A DNA stretch of 43,614 bases from DATHVR01 sp035461175 (lineage in GTDB: Bacteria; Actinomycetota; Acidimicrobiia; Spongiisociales; ZC4RG35). Made by a program: the position numbers and the translations under genes. Positions within the stretch are counted from its first letter, which is position 1; every line of letters starts with the position of its first letter. Location of the stretch: the NCBI GenBank assembly GCA_035461175.1, contig DATHVR010000102.1, positions 1 to 43,614 of the forward strand, read 5' to 3'. Shown here piece by piece: positions 7,499 to 15,109 of this stretch. Below the pieces are notes generated by a model. The model was not told the DNA's origin, did not search any database, and saw only the letters and a program-made list of their open reading frames with translations.

Positions 7499-7891
7499 AT
7501 GAAATCCCTGCTCCGATACATCCCCGTCCTGATCGTCGCGCTCGCCGTGACGGCCTTCGCCGTCTCTGCCGGCAACGACCCGGCTCCAGATTCCCCGCCC
7601 ACCGAGACGCTGACCCTGTTCTGGATGGAAGGGTGCCCGTACTGCGAGGCCGAGTGGGAATTCCTGGGCGAGCTCCAGACCACCTATCCGAACCTGGAGA
7701 TCGTCGACTACGAGGTGTCCTTCGACGAGGCAAACCGGGCCTTGTTCGTCGAGACGTTGGCCGAACGAGGGCTAGAGGCAGGTCCCGTCCCCACCACAAT
7801 CCTCGGTGAGCAGGTATGGGTCGGGTTCGACACCTCGACGGCCTCGGGCATCCTGGCGACCGTCAACGAGATGATGAACCCCGCCTCCTGA
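7499..7891 (+). CDS. Membrane-anchored thioredoxin/glutaredoxin-like protein
   Basis: The 130-residue protein has an N-terminal signal or anchor (about 4-24, LLRYIPVLIVALAVTAFAVS) with no lipobox. It continues with a short thioredoxin-fold domain carrying a CPYC active site at about 46-49 in MEGCPYCEAEW. A cis-proline-like VPTT occurs at about 99-102. The domain should sit outside the membrane and act on cysteine pairs. It is smaller than DsbA and closer in layout to glutaredoxins. It stands alone between the CsbD terminator and the convergent amidase gene. The substrate is unknown. Confidence 0.8.
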   Translation: MKSLLRYIPVLIVALAVTAFAVSAGNDPAPDSPPTETLTLFWMEGCPYCEAEWEFLGELQTTYPNLEIVDYEVSFDEANRALFVETLAERGLEAGPVPTTILGEQVWVGFDTSTASGILATVNEMMNPAS

Positions 7892-7902
7892 ACCGGGCGG
7901 CC

Positions 7903-8355
7903 TCAACCCACCAGTTTTTCCATCAGCAGACGGGCAGCCGCCTCGGTCGCCGCCAGCCTGACTTCTTCGGGTGATCCCTCGAAATGGAATTGGCGCGGGT
8001 CGACATCGCCGCCGAGGTCGATCGCCACGAATACCGTCCCGACGGGCATCCCGTCCTGGGGCTCGGGCCCGGCGACGCCGGTCAGAGAGAGGGCGGCGTC
8101 ACAGCCCAGCAGGTGGCGGGCGCTACGGGCCATGGTCGCCGCCGTCTCGGCATTGACGACCGGGCCGGGAGGAACCTGGAGGAGGCCGTACTTTACGTCC
8201 CGGTGGTAAGCAACGATGGCGCCGATGAAGACATCCCCCGCTCCTGGTGAGGTGGAGAGGGAATAGGCGAGAAGACCGCCGGTGAGCGACTCCGCCGTGC
8301 CCAGGGTGAGCCCCTGAGCACTAGCGACGTCGATCAGTTCATCGAAGATGCTCAT
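7903..8355 (-). CDS. pncC: Nicotinamide-nucleotide amidase (CinA C-terminal domain, PncC)
   Basis: The 150-residue protein is the stand-alone CinA C-terminal domain. Motifs are GTAESLTGGLLAYSLS with the catalytic serine, IGAIVAYHRDVKYGLL, and LTGVAGPEPQDGMPVGTVF. The family deamidates NMN to nicotinate mononucleotide in pyridine-nucleotide salvage. The start at 8355 (MSIFDELI) is preferred because a TAGCAT hexamer at 8363-8368 on the minus strand lies 7 nt before it, the leaderless pattern; an in-frame ATG at 8364 overlaps that hexamer. It is convergent with the thioredoxin-like gene, 11 bp apart. Confidence 0.9.
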   Translation of the reverse strand: MSIFDELIDVASAQGLTLGTAESLTGGLLAYSLSTSPGAGDVFIGAIVAYHRDVKYGLLQVPPGPVVNAETAATMARSARHLLGCDAALSLTGVAGPEPQDGMPVGTVFVAIDLGGDVDPRQFHFEGSPEEVRLAATEAAARLLMEKLVG

Positions 8356-8384
8356 GGGCCGCATGCTACGGCCCTGGGGAAGGT

Positions 8385-8516
8385 TCACCCCTCGAGCAGC
8401 CGCCTGATCTCCTCGATGAAGGTGACCGCGATACCAGCGGGACACGAGTGGCCTTCAGGGGCTTGTTTGAGGCGGACGGTTCGGGGGTAGCGGTGCCGGA
8501 TCGTCCAGCGAGCAAG
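8385..8516 (-). pseudogene. Possible C-terminal fragment of a lost minus-strand gene
   Basis: On the minus strand an open frame ends with TGA at 8385-8387 and reads back as RTVRLKQAPEGHSCPAGI then AVTFIEEIRRLLEG. Its third positions are strongly G/C, like real genes here, but it has no ATG, GTG or TTG start before a stop near 8555. The plus-strand ferritin-like gene and its promoter now occupy the upstream part. It may be a remnant of a gene cut by rearrangement. I do not recognise the family, and chance coding-like composition is possible. Confidence 0.3.
8465..8490 (+). promoter_or_regulatory. Sigma-B-like promoter for the ferritin-like gene
   Basis: GTTT at 8465-8468 and GGGTAG at 8485-8490 are spaced by 16 bp. 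The ferritin-like gene begins 37 nt further on, after an AAGGAGGAAGG ribosome-binding site. Confidence 0.7.
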
Positions 8517-8526
8517 GAGGAAGGAC

Positions 8527-9120
8527 GTGGAGCGAAAGAACTTCGAAGAGTTGCTCTATCAGGGGATGGAGACCGAGTTGGCTGGGGAGCAACTGTATGT
8601 GACCGCGGTGGAGGCGGCCGTAAACGACGACGTGCGCGAGGAGTGGGGCAAGTACCTCGAGGAGACCCGCAACCACCAGGTGATCCTCAAGCGGGTCTTC
8701 GAGGTGGCCGGGCTCGACCCCGACACCGAGACACCGGGCCGGCTCATCGTCCGGATGAAGGGCGAGACGCTGGTGGCGGCCATCAAGGAGGCGCAGAGGG
8801 CCGGCGACCCCAAGATGGCCGAGCTGGTGGCGGCCGAGTGCATCGTCGAGGCCGAGTCGAAGGATCACCACAACTGGGAGTTGATGGGGAAGATGGCCGA
8901 GCACCTCAGCGGCGATCTCAAACGGGAGGTGCAGGAGGCTTACGACGAGGTCTCCGAGGAAGAAGCCGAGCACCTCTTCCACACCATGGGATGGGCCCGG
9001 GAGCTGTGGCTCGATTTCATGGGCGTTCCCGCCGTGCTTCCTCCCCCCGAGGAAGAGAAGAGCGTCAAGACCCAGATCGGCGCCGCCCGAGCCGAACAAC
9101 AGCGCGACGACTATCTCTGA
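8527..9120 (+). CDS. Ferritin-like four-helix protein
   Basis: The 197-residue protein has the spacing of a ferritin-like diiron fold. A glutamate lies in helix 1 (ETELAGEQLY), then YLEETRNHQVIL in helix 2, AAECIVEAESKDHHNW in helix 3 and SEEEAEHLFH in helix 4. The E...H pairs would bind two metals. An extended, proline- and charge-rich tail follows from about residue 165. It may store or detoxify iron or peroxide; the exact family is not certain. The GTG start is fixed by the adjacent Shine-Dalgarno. A sigma-B-like promoter precedes it, which fits an oxidative-stress role. Confidence 0.75.
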   Translation: MERKNFEELLYQGMETELAGEQLYVTAVEAAVNDDVREEWGKYLEETRNHQVILKRVFEVAGLDPDTETPGRLIVRMKGETLVAAIKEAQRAGDPKMAELVAAECIVEAESKDHHNWELMGKMAEHLSGDLKREVQEAYDEVSEEEAEHLFHTMGWARELWLDFMGVPAVLPPPEEEKSVKTQIGAARAEQQRDDYL

Positions 9121-9142
9121 ACTCGACGTGCTCTGAAACCAC

Positions 9143-9191
9143 CTGAGGTGCAGAAAGATGCCGCCCGCTACGGGCGGCATCTGCACCTCAG
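9143..9191. repeat. Imperfect palindrome, copy 1 (hairpin after the ferritin-like gene)
   Basis: CTGAGGTGCA and GATGCCGCCCG pair with CGGGCGGCATC and TGCACCTCAG around a CTA loop, with a 4-nt GAAA bulge; 21 base pairs in all. It lies 22 nt after the ferritin-like stop and could end that transcript. A related palindrome with a matching left flank (CTGAAACCAxCTGA) lies at 10045-10087, at the other end of the ankyrin gene. Confidence 0.8.
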
Positions 9192-9219
9192 TCCAGTCGG
9201 AGTGAGTAGGTTCGGTCGT

Positions 9220-10047
9220 GTGCGAGGCGCCCGTTTCTCCGTGACGGTGCTGGCAGCCACGTTGGCGGCATCGTGTGCCGGCGCCTCCCCATGCGATGGG
9301 GTGGGAGAACTCGAAGTGAGTGAAGCCATCGCCTCCGGTGATCGTGCAGGGGTGGGTTGCCTGCTCGAGAACGGCACCGACCCCGATGAGCCAAACGCTC
9401 TGGGCCTCACACCACTGATGCAGGCGGCCGCCCGCGACGAAAGCGGCATGGTCGCCGACCTTGTCTCTGCCGGGGCCGACCTGAATGCCACCACCGGTGC
9501 CGGATGGACGGCGATACACATCGCCGCCCGGGCCGACGCTCCCGGCGCTCTGGCGGCATTGCAGGCGGCCGGAGCCGACCCTCGATCGCGTTCGACAGAC
9601 GGCATGAGCACTCTCGATCACGCCGCCGACGCCGGGAGCGTGGCCGTCGTGGAGTATCTGATCGGCGAAGGCCTGGATCCCGATCGCCGATCAGCCTTCA
9701 TCACTCAGGGCCACGGCTACCCCCGCAGCGAGGGCCTCACTCCGCTGGCCCTGGCCGTCAGAGCAGGACGGCGGGAAGCGGTGGAGACGCTCCTGAGACT
9801 GGGTGCCGACGTCGATGCCACCACGTCCTCTGGGCACACTCCCCTTCTCATCGCCGTGTTCTCCGGTCAGTCGCCCGAGCTGGTCGCAGCGCTACTCGAT
9901 GCCGGAGCCGACCCCCGTACCCGGGCGGCCTGCATTCAGGCATGCTCGGTGGGAGATGCCGACGGACTGGACGCTCTCGAATGGTCCCGAGAGCTGGGCC
10001 GCAACCGACTCATCCCACTGCTCGAGGCGAGCACTGAAACCAACTGA
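9220..10047 (+). CDS. Exported ankyrin-repeat protein, probable lipoprotein
   Basis: The 275-residue protein starts with a signal sequence (VTVLAATLAASCAGAS). The cysteine may be a lipobox (AASC), though the -3 residue is unusual. About six ankyrin repeats follow, with landmarks GLTPLMQAAARDE, GWTAIHIAARAD, STLDHAADAGSVAVVEYL, GLTPLALAVRAGRREAVETL and GHTPLLIAVFSGQ. Ankyrin repeats mediate protein binding. The GTG at 9220 is chosen because a TAGGTT hexamer at 9207-9212 lies 7 nt upstream; longer in-frame starts run back into the palindrome. The gene is bounded on both sides by related palindromes and its TGA stop is the first three bases of the second one. Confidence 0.82.
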   Translation: MRGARFSVTVLAATLAASCAGASPCDGVGELEVSEAIASGDRAGVGCLLENGTDPDEPNALGLTPLMQAAARDESGMVADLVSAGADLNATTGAGWTAIHIAARADAPGALAALQAAGADPRSRSTDGMSTLDHAADAGSVAVVEYLIGEGLDPDRRSAFITQGHGYPRSEGLTPLALAVRAGRREAVETLLRLGADVDATTSSGHTPLLIAVFSGQSPELVAALLDAGADPRTRAACIQACSVGDADGLDALEWSRELGRNRLIPLLEASTETN

Positions 10048-10087
10048 CGTGCAGATGAAGCCCGCTGTAGGCGGCATCTGCACGTCA
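10045..10087. terminator. Palindrome, copy 2, shared 3' end of two convergent genes
   Basis: The 13-base arms TGACGTGCAGATG and CATCTGCACGTCA are perfectly complementary. The first three bases are the stop codon of the ankyrin gene, and the last three (TCA) are the stop of the convergent Lrp-type gene. It should act as a bidirectional terminator. It resembles the palindrome at 9143-9191 in flank and arms. Confidence 0.8.
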
Positions 10088-10573
10088 ATCGTCGGCGGCC
10101 GCTTCGCCCACCAGCGGCATCGTCCGGTAGGGGATCTGGCGGGCCAGGGCGATGGCGGTGGACGTGCGGGCGACGTCTTCGATCGACAGGATCCGCTCCA
10201 ACAGATCCATCAGGTGCTCGTTGGAGCGAGCGGCCAGGCGGATGAGCAGGTCGCCCTGGCCGGCGATGGAATGAACCTCCAGCACCTCGGGGATCGCCTG
10301 GAGCGGGTCGATCACATCCTTGATCCGTCCCTGCACCACCTCGATCGTGGTGAAGGCCATCACGTCGTAGCCGAGCGCGCTCAGATCGACGTCGGGACCG
10401 AAGCCGGTGATGACCCCGCGATCGATCATCTTGTCGAGACGGGCCTGGACGGTACCCCGAGCGACCTCGAGCCTTCGCGACATCTCCAGCACCCCGATGC
10501 GGGGCTCGTCGTGGAGCAGCCGGAGGATGCCGGCGTCGAGACGGTCGGGGGCATGCTCGATATGTACAGCCAT
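10085..10573 (-). CDS. Lrp/AsnC family transcriptional regulator
   Basis: The 162-residue protein has an N-terminal winged helix-turn-helix (RLDAGILRLLHDEPRIGVLE, then SRRLEVARGTVQARLDKM) and a C-terminal RAM effector domain (about 75-150) with the AGQGDLLIRLAA motif. It is divergent from the tyrosine catabolic operon and is the natural candidate to control it in response to tyrosine, phenylalanine or a keto acid; this is inferred from position. The ATG at 10573 is preferred; another in-frame ATG lies at 10582. Its stop is inside the shared palindrome. Confidence 0.9.
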   Translation of the reverse strand: MAVHIEHAPDRLDAGILRLLHDEPRIGVLEMSRRLEVARGTVQARLDKMIDRGVITGFGPDVDLSALGYDVMAFTTIEVVQGRIKDVIDPLQAIPEVLEVHSIAGQGDLLIRLAARSNEHLMDLLERILSIEDVARTSTAIALARQIPYRTMPLVGEAAADD

Positions 10574-10689
10574 TGAACTCATTCTGGCCGAAGACCGTGC
10601 AATATGTCTATCCAAGCGACCAACTGTTGCGCGCCGTGCTTCCCACCGGTAGACAACGAGGGAGGATCGATGCAGGAGGAGAGATCGCC
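10574..10689. promoter_or_regulatory. Divergent control region between the Lrp-type gene and the hppD operon
   Basis: This 116-bp gap must carry both promoters. It is locally A/T-rich around GCAATATGTCTATCCAA, the likely place for a promoter and an Lrp-type operator. The hppD side ends in CAGGAGGAGAG, a strong ribosome-binding site. I cannot define operator half-sites from one sequence. Confidence 0.45.
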
Positions 10690-11787
10690 ATGATCGACAA
10701 GATGCCCCTACTCGGCTACGACGCCATCGAGTTCTACGTCGGCAACGCCCGCCAGGCCGCCCACTACTACCGCACCGCCTTCGGATTCGACGTGGTCGCC
10801 TATGCCGGACCCGAGACCGGGGTGAGAGACCGGACCTCGTTCGTGCTGGAACAAGGGAAGATCCGGTTCGTGATGACGGCCGGCCTCGCCCCCGACTCCC
10901 CCGTCGTCGAGCATCAGGCGTTCCACGGGGACGGCGTCAAGGACGTCGCTTTCCTGGTGCCCGACGCCGAGTCGGCCTACCAGACCGCCCTTGAGCGGGG
11001 AGCCCGGCCCCACCTCGAGCCCGAGTCACGCGAGGACGACTACGGGAAGGTGGTGGTGGCGGCGATCAAGGCCTACGGCGACACCATCCACACCTTCGTC
11101 GACCGGTCGAACTACTCGGGACCCTATCTGCCGGGATACACGACCACCCGCCACTGGCCGGCGGCTCAATCCACCGGGCTGCGCCTGGTCGACCACGTCG
11201 TCTGCAACGTCGAACTGGGGACCATGGACGAGTGGGCCGCCTACTACGCCAACATCATGGGCTTCACCCAGCTCCACCACTTCAACGACGCCCAGATCTC
11301 GACCGAGTACACGGCCTTGATGTCGAAGGTGTTGTGGGACGGTGAGGGCCGCATCAAGCTGCCCATCAACGAGCCGGCCGATGGCAAGAAGAAGTCCCAG
11401 ATCGAGGAGTTCCTCGACTTCTACCGGGGTCCGGGGGTCCAGCACATGGCCCTCGCCACCGACGACATCGTCGCCACCGTCGGCGCCATGCGCGACAACG
11501 GCGTGCGCTTCCTCTCGGTGCCGGATGTCTACTACGAGGACCTTAGGAAACGGCTCGACTGGTCGAAGATCGACGCCGATCTCGACCAGCTGGCGGAGCT
11601 GGGAATCCTGGTCGACCAGGACGACGAGGGCTACCTGCTCCAGCTTTTCACCAAGAACGTCCAGGACCGGCCGACCGTGTTCTTCGAGATCATCGAGCGC
11701 CACGGTTCGCGCGGCTTCGGAGTGGGCAACTTCAAGGCCCTGTTCGAGGCGATCGAACGGGACCAGGCCGAGCGCGGCAACCTATGA
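10690..11787 (+). CDS. hppD: 4-hydroxyphenylpyruvate dioxygenase
   Basis: The 365-residue protein has two vicinal-oxygen-chelate modules. The iron ligands of the C-terminal module are visible: the histidine in LVDHVVCNVE (near 176), the histidine in VQHMALATDD (near 254) and the glutamate in FFEIIERHG (near 333). The C-terminal helix GVGNFKALFEAIERDQ gates the site in this family. It converts 4-hydroxyphenylpyruvate to homogentisate in tyrosine breakdown. The ATG at 10690 is placed by CAGGAGGAGAG upstream. The stop overlaps the hmgA start (ATGA). The aminotransferase supplying the substrate is not in the window. Confidence 0.97.
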   Translation: MIDKMPLLGYDAIEFYVGNARQAAHYYRTAFGFDVVAYAGPETGVRDRTSFVLEQGKIRFVMTAGLAPDSPVVEHQAFHGDGVKDVAFLVPDAESAYQTALERGARPHLEPESREDDYGKVVVAAIKAYGDTIHTFVDRSNYSGPYLPGYTTTRHWPAAQSTGLRLVDHVVCNVELGTMDEWAAYYANIMGFTQLHHFNDAQISTEYTALMSKVLWDGEGRIKLPINEPADGKKKSQIEEFLDFYRGPGVQHMALATDDIVATVGAMRDNGVRFLSVPDVYYEDLRKRLDWSKIDADLDQLAELGILVDQDDEGYLLQLFTKNVQDRPTVFFEIIERHGSRGFGVGNFKALFEAIERDQAERGNL

Positions 11788-13082
11788 GCGAGGGCCCGGC
11801 CTTTCAGTCCGGGTTCGGCAACGAGTTCGCCTCGGAGGCGGAACCGGGGGCGTTGCCGGTCGGCCAGAACAACCCCCAGCAGCCGCCGCTGGGCCTATAC
11901 ACCGAGCAGCTGTCGGGGACGGCTTTCACAGTTCCCAACGCCCGCAACCGGCGGACGTGGCTGTACCGGATCCGGCCGTCGGTCCGCCATGCGTGGCGAT
12001 TCGAGGAGACTGGGAACCACATGATCCGGACGGCCCCGTGCCGGGAGTCGGATCCTCCCATCGGCCAGTTGCGCTGGAACCCGCCCCCGTTCCCGGATGG
12101 TCCGACCACGTTCCTGACCGGGTTGCACACGATCGCCACCAACGGCGACGCCCACACCCAGGTGGGAATGGCGGCCCATGTGTACATGGCGACCGAGTCG
12201 ATGACCGACACCTACTTCTACGACGCCGACGGTGAGCTGTTGGTGGTGCCCCAGGAGGGGGCGGTCCGCTTCGTGACCGAGTGCGGTGTGCTGGAGGTGA
12301 CGCCGGGCGAGATCGCGGTGATGCCCCGGGGGATGGTGTTCCGGGTCGAGCTGATGGACGAACGGGCCCGGGGCTACGTGTGCGAGAACTACGGCACCTA
12401 CTTCGAGCTGCCGGAGCGGGGCCCGATCGGCGCCAACGGCCTGGCCAACCCCCGCGACTTCCTGTATCCGGTGGCGGCCTATGAGGACACCGAGCAGCCC
12501 GGAGAGATGTTCGTCAAGTTCGACGGGCGCCTATTCGTAGTCGAGCTGGACCACTCACCTGTGGACGTGGTGGGCTGGCACGGCAACCACGCCCCCTACA
12601 AGTACGACCTGGCCCACTACAACGTGATCGGGTCGATCAGCTTCGACCATCCCGACCCTTCGATCTTCACCGTACTGACGTCGCCGTCGCCCGACCCCGG
12701 CGTCGCCAACGTCGACTTCGTGGTGTTCAAGGACCGGTGGCTGGTGGGTGAGCACACCTTCCGGCCGCCGTACTACCACAAGAACATCATGTCGGAGTTC
12801 ATGGGCATCCTGTATGGCGTTTACGACGCCAAGGAGGAGGGGTTCAATCCGGGCGGGATGAGCCTGCACAACATGTACTTCCCCCACGGCCCCGACCACG
12901 ACGCCTGGCTGAAGGCGACCCGGAGCGACCTCGAGCCCGAGAGGCTGGCCGACACGATGGCCTTCATGTTCGAGACCCGCTACCCGCTCATCCCCACCGC
13001 TTACGCCGGGTCGGTGCCTGCCATCCAGGACGACTATCCCAGCGTGTGGCACAGCCTCGAACGCCACTTCGAAAAGCCGTGA
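11784..13082 (+). CDS. hmgA: Homogentisate 1,2-dioxygenase
   Basis: The 432-residue protein is full length for the family and starts with the conserved SGFGNEFASE. The catalytic histidine lies in SFDHPDPSIF. The iron ligands are the H and E in YYHKNIMSEFMG and the last histidine in HGPDHDAW. It opens the homogentisate ring to maleylacetoacetate. It overlaps hppD upstream and the next gene downstream by four bases each, so the four genes from hppD to fahA form one coupled unit. Confidence 0.97.
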   Translation: MSEGPAFQSGFGNEFASEAEPGALPVGQNNPQQPPLGLYTEQLSGTAFTVPNARNRRTWLYRIRPSVRHAWRFEETGNHMIRTAPCRESDPPIGQLRWNPPPFPDGPTTFLTGLHTIATNGDAHTQVGMAAHVYMATESMTDTYFYDADGELLVVPQEGAVRFVTECGVLEVTPGEIAVMPRGMVFRVELMDERARGYVCENYGTYFELPERGPIGANGLANPRDFLYPVAAYEDTEQPGEMFVKFDGRLFVVELDHSPVDVVGWHGNHAPYKYDLAHYNVIGSISFDHPDPSIFTVLTSPSPDPGVANVDFVVFKDRWLVGEHTFRPPYYHKNIMSEFMGILYGVYDAKEEGFNPGGMSLHNMYFPHGPDHDAWLKATRSDLEPERLADTMAFMFETRYPLIPTAYAGSVPAIQDDYPSVWHSLERHFEKP

Positions 13083-13861
13083 GCGTCTACCGCCGGCTGT
13101 TCGACTACGCCGGAGTGTTCCCCCCGGCGTCACTTCCCGTCGCCGAGGCGATCGACCACTACCGGGATCTGAAGGCCGGCGCCGACGGGTGGCTGGTGGG
13201 CCCGATGTTGGTCCGAGCCGGCCAGTTGGACGAGGCTCCCCGCGTCCCCGGGTTGGGCGTCATCGCCGACGCTCCCTTGCCTCCCGGCGGCTACGCCCAG
13301 GTGGAGAGGCGGTGCCGGCCCGGCGAGGTGGGTGCGACCGTCGAGGATCTGAGTCGGTCCGCCCCCGTGGTCTACCTGGAGAGCGCCACCGACGATCCGA
13401 GCGCCCTCATCGACGACATCGCCGTCGTCCGTCGTAGCGGTTTAGACGTCCGATCCAAGCTCCGCAGCGGCGGCCCCGAGCCCCTTGCCTTCCCCCTCCC
13501 CGAGACGGTGGCGACCTTCGTGCTGAAGTGCGTCACCGCCGAGGTGCCCTTCAAGGCCACCGCCGGCCTCCACCATCCGTTCCCGACCCCTTCTGATGTG
13601 GAGGGCGCCACCGAGCACGGATTCGTCAATTTGCTGGCCGCCACCCGGGCCGCCTTGGCCGGGGAACAGGACCTGGTCGCCTGCCTGACCGAGACCGACC
13701 CCGCCGCCTTCGACCTGGCCTCCGCCACCTGGCGAGGCGTCGGCGCCCAACTCTCCCCCGAAGCGATCCGGGCGGCTCTCGCCAGCATCGGCTCCTGCAG
13801 CATCGACGATCCCGCCGGCTACCTCCGGGACCTCGGAGTCGGGCCGGTGGCGGCCTCATGA
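13079..13861 (+). CDS. Unknown protein within the homogentisate operon
   Basis: I do not recognise a named family. The 260-residue protein begins YRRLFDYAGVFPPASLP. Features that look like a beta/alpha barrel are VVYLESATDD, LDVRSKLRSGG and VLKCVTAEVPFKATAGLHHP, with conserved-looking lysines and histidines. There is no signal peptide or membrane segment. The GTG start overlaps the hmgA stop (GTGA) and its own stop overlaps the fahA start (ATGA). It thus sits exactly between the enzymes that make maleylacetoacetate and hydrolyse fumarylacetoacetate. No maleylacetoacetate isomerase of the GST-zeta or mycothiol-dependent type is seen nearby, so an isomerase or accessory role in this step is a reasonable hypothesis, not shown by sequence. 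Confidence 0.85.
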   Translation: MSVYRRLFDYAGVFPPASLPVAEAIDHYRDLKAGADGWLVGPMLVRAGQLDEAPRVPGLGVIADAPLPPGGYAQVERRCRPGEVGATVEDLSRSAPVVYLESATDDPSALIDDIAVVRRSGLDVRSKLRSGGPEPLAFPLPETVATFVLKCVTAEVPFKATAGLHHPFPTPSDVEGATEHGFVNLLAATRAALAGEQDLVACLTETDPAAFDLASATWRGVGAQLSPEAIRAALASIGSCSIDDPAGYLRDLGVGPVAAS

Positions 13862-15018
13862 GCGTCGACTTTCCCCTTCCCGCCCTCCCCTACGGCGTCT
13901 ACATGGCCGGCGACGGCGCCCCCCACCTATGCGTGGCCGCCGGGACCGACCTCATCGACCTCCACGCCGCCGCCGCCGACCTGGCCGAGGCCGTCGACCC
14001 CGCCCTGCTCCGCTCGGGCCGCCTCAACGAGTTGCTGGCGGCGGGGCGAAGTGCATGGACAGACCTGCGAGAAACCCTCATCGAAAGCATCAGGGCCGGT
14101 TCGCTCGACGAGCACCGGATGGCCCAGGAGGGCGCCCGGATGCACCTCGCCTGGGAGGTGGCCGACTTCGTCGACTTCTACTCCTCTCAACACCACGCCG
14201 AGAACGTGGGGCGCATGTTCCGGCCCGACGCCGAACCCCTCCTCCCCAACTGGCGCCACCTCCCCGTCGGCTACCACGGCCGCTCGGGCACCGTCTACGT
14301 CGACGGCACCCCCGTTCGCCGGCCAAGGGGGCAACGACGAGGCCCGGATGGCGAGATCGTCTTCGGCCCCTCGGTCCGCCTCGACATCGAGGCTGAACTC
14401 GGCTGGGTCCTCGGCGGCGCCACCCGACCCGGCGAGACGGTTCTCACCACGTCCGCTGCCGACCATCTGTTCGGAATCGTGATTCTCAACGACTGGTCGG
14501 CCCGCGACATCCAGGCCTGGGAATACGTCCCCCTCGGACCCTTCCTGGGCAAGTCCTTCGCCACCTCGGTGTCGGCGTGGGTACTTCCCCTCGCCGCCCT
14601 GGACCAATCCCGCCGGGAAGGCCCTCCCCAGGATCCCCAGCCCCTCGAGTACCTCCGCACCACCGAGCCCTGGGCCTTCGACATCGAGGTTACCGTCGAC
14701 GTCAACGGCGGCGAGGTGGCCCGGGTCAACGCCGCCGAAGCCCTCTATTGGAGCCCCGCCCAGCAACTGGCCCACATGACCGTCAACGGGGCCACCGTTC
14801 GCCCCGGCGATCTGTTCGGAACCGGCACCCTCTCCGGGCCCGAGCCCCGCCAGCGCGGCAGTCTCCTCGAACTGACCTGGAACGGCACCGAACCGATCGA
14901 GCTTCCCGACGGCTCCAGCCGTACCTTCCTGCAGGACGGCGACGAGGTCACCCTTACCGCCCGGGCCGGCGATATCCCTCTGGGCCCGGTCACCGGCTCG
15001 ATCCTGCCGCCCCTCTGA
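13858..15018 (+). CDS. fahA: Fumarylacetoacetase
   Basis: The 386-residue protein has the family landmarks DFVDFYSSQHHAENVG, which holds the metal-binding aspartate and the catalytic histidine, followed by LPVGYHGRSGTVYVDGT. Further ligands lie in LDIEAELGWVLGG and in NDWSARDIQAWEYVPLGPF. It hydrolyses fumarylacetoacetate to fumarate and acetoacetate, the last step of the pathway. Its length is slightly under the usual 410-420 residues, with the N-terminal domain shortened. It is the last gene of the operon; a 91-bp gap follows. Confidence 0.96.
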   Translation: MSVDFPLPALPYGVYMAGDGAPHLCVAAGTDLIDLHAAAADLAEAVDPALLRSGRLNELLAAGRSAWTDLRETLIESIRAGSLDEHRMAQEGARMHLAWEVADFVDFYSSQHHAENVGRMFRPDAEPLLPNWRHLPVGYHGRSGTVYVDGTPVRRPRGQRRGPDGEIVFGPSVRLDIEAELGWVLGGATRPGETVLTTSAADHLFGIVILNDWSARDIQAWEYVPLGPFLGKSFATSVSAWVLPLAALDQSRREGPPQDPQPLEYLRTTEPWAFDIEVTVDVNGGEVARVNAAEALYWSPAQQLAHMTVNGATVRPGDLFGTGTLSGPEPRQRGSLLELTWNGTEPIELPDGSSRTFLQDGDEVTLTARAGDIPLGPVTGSILPPL

Positions 15019-15109
15019 GCTTCTCGCGAGAATGCCCAATGCATCGGGCTTCGAGAGCGCCGGCCCGAGGAAGCGGCCGGTATCGGCAGGTGATGGGAGC
15101 GGTGTGCAG

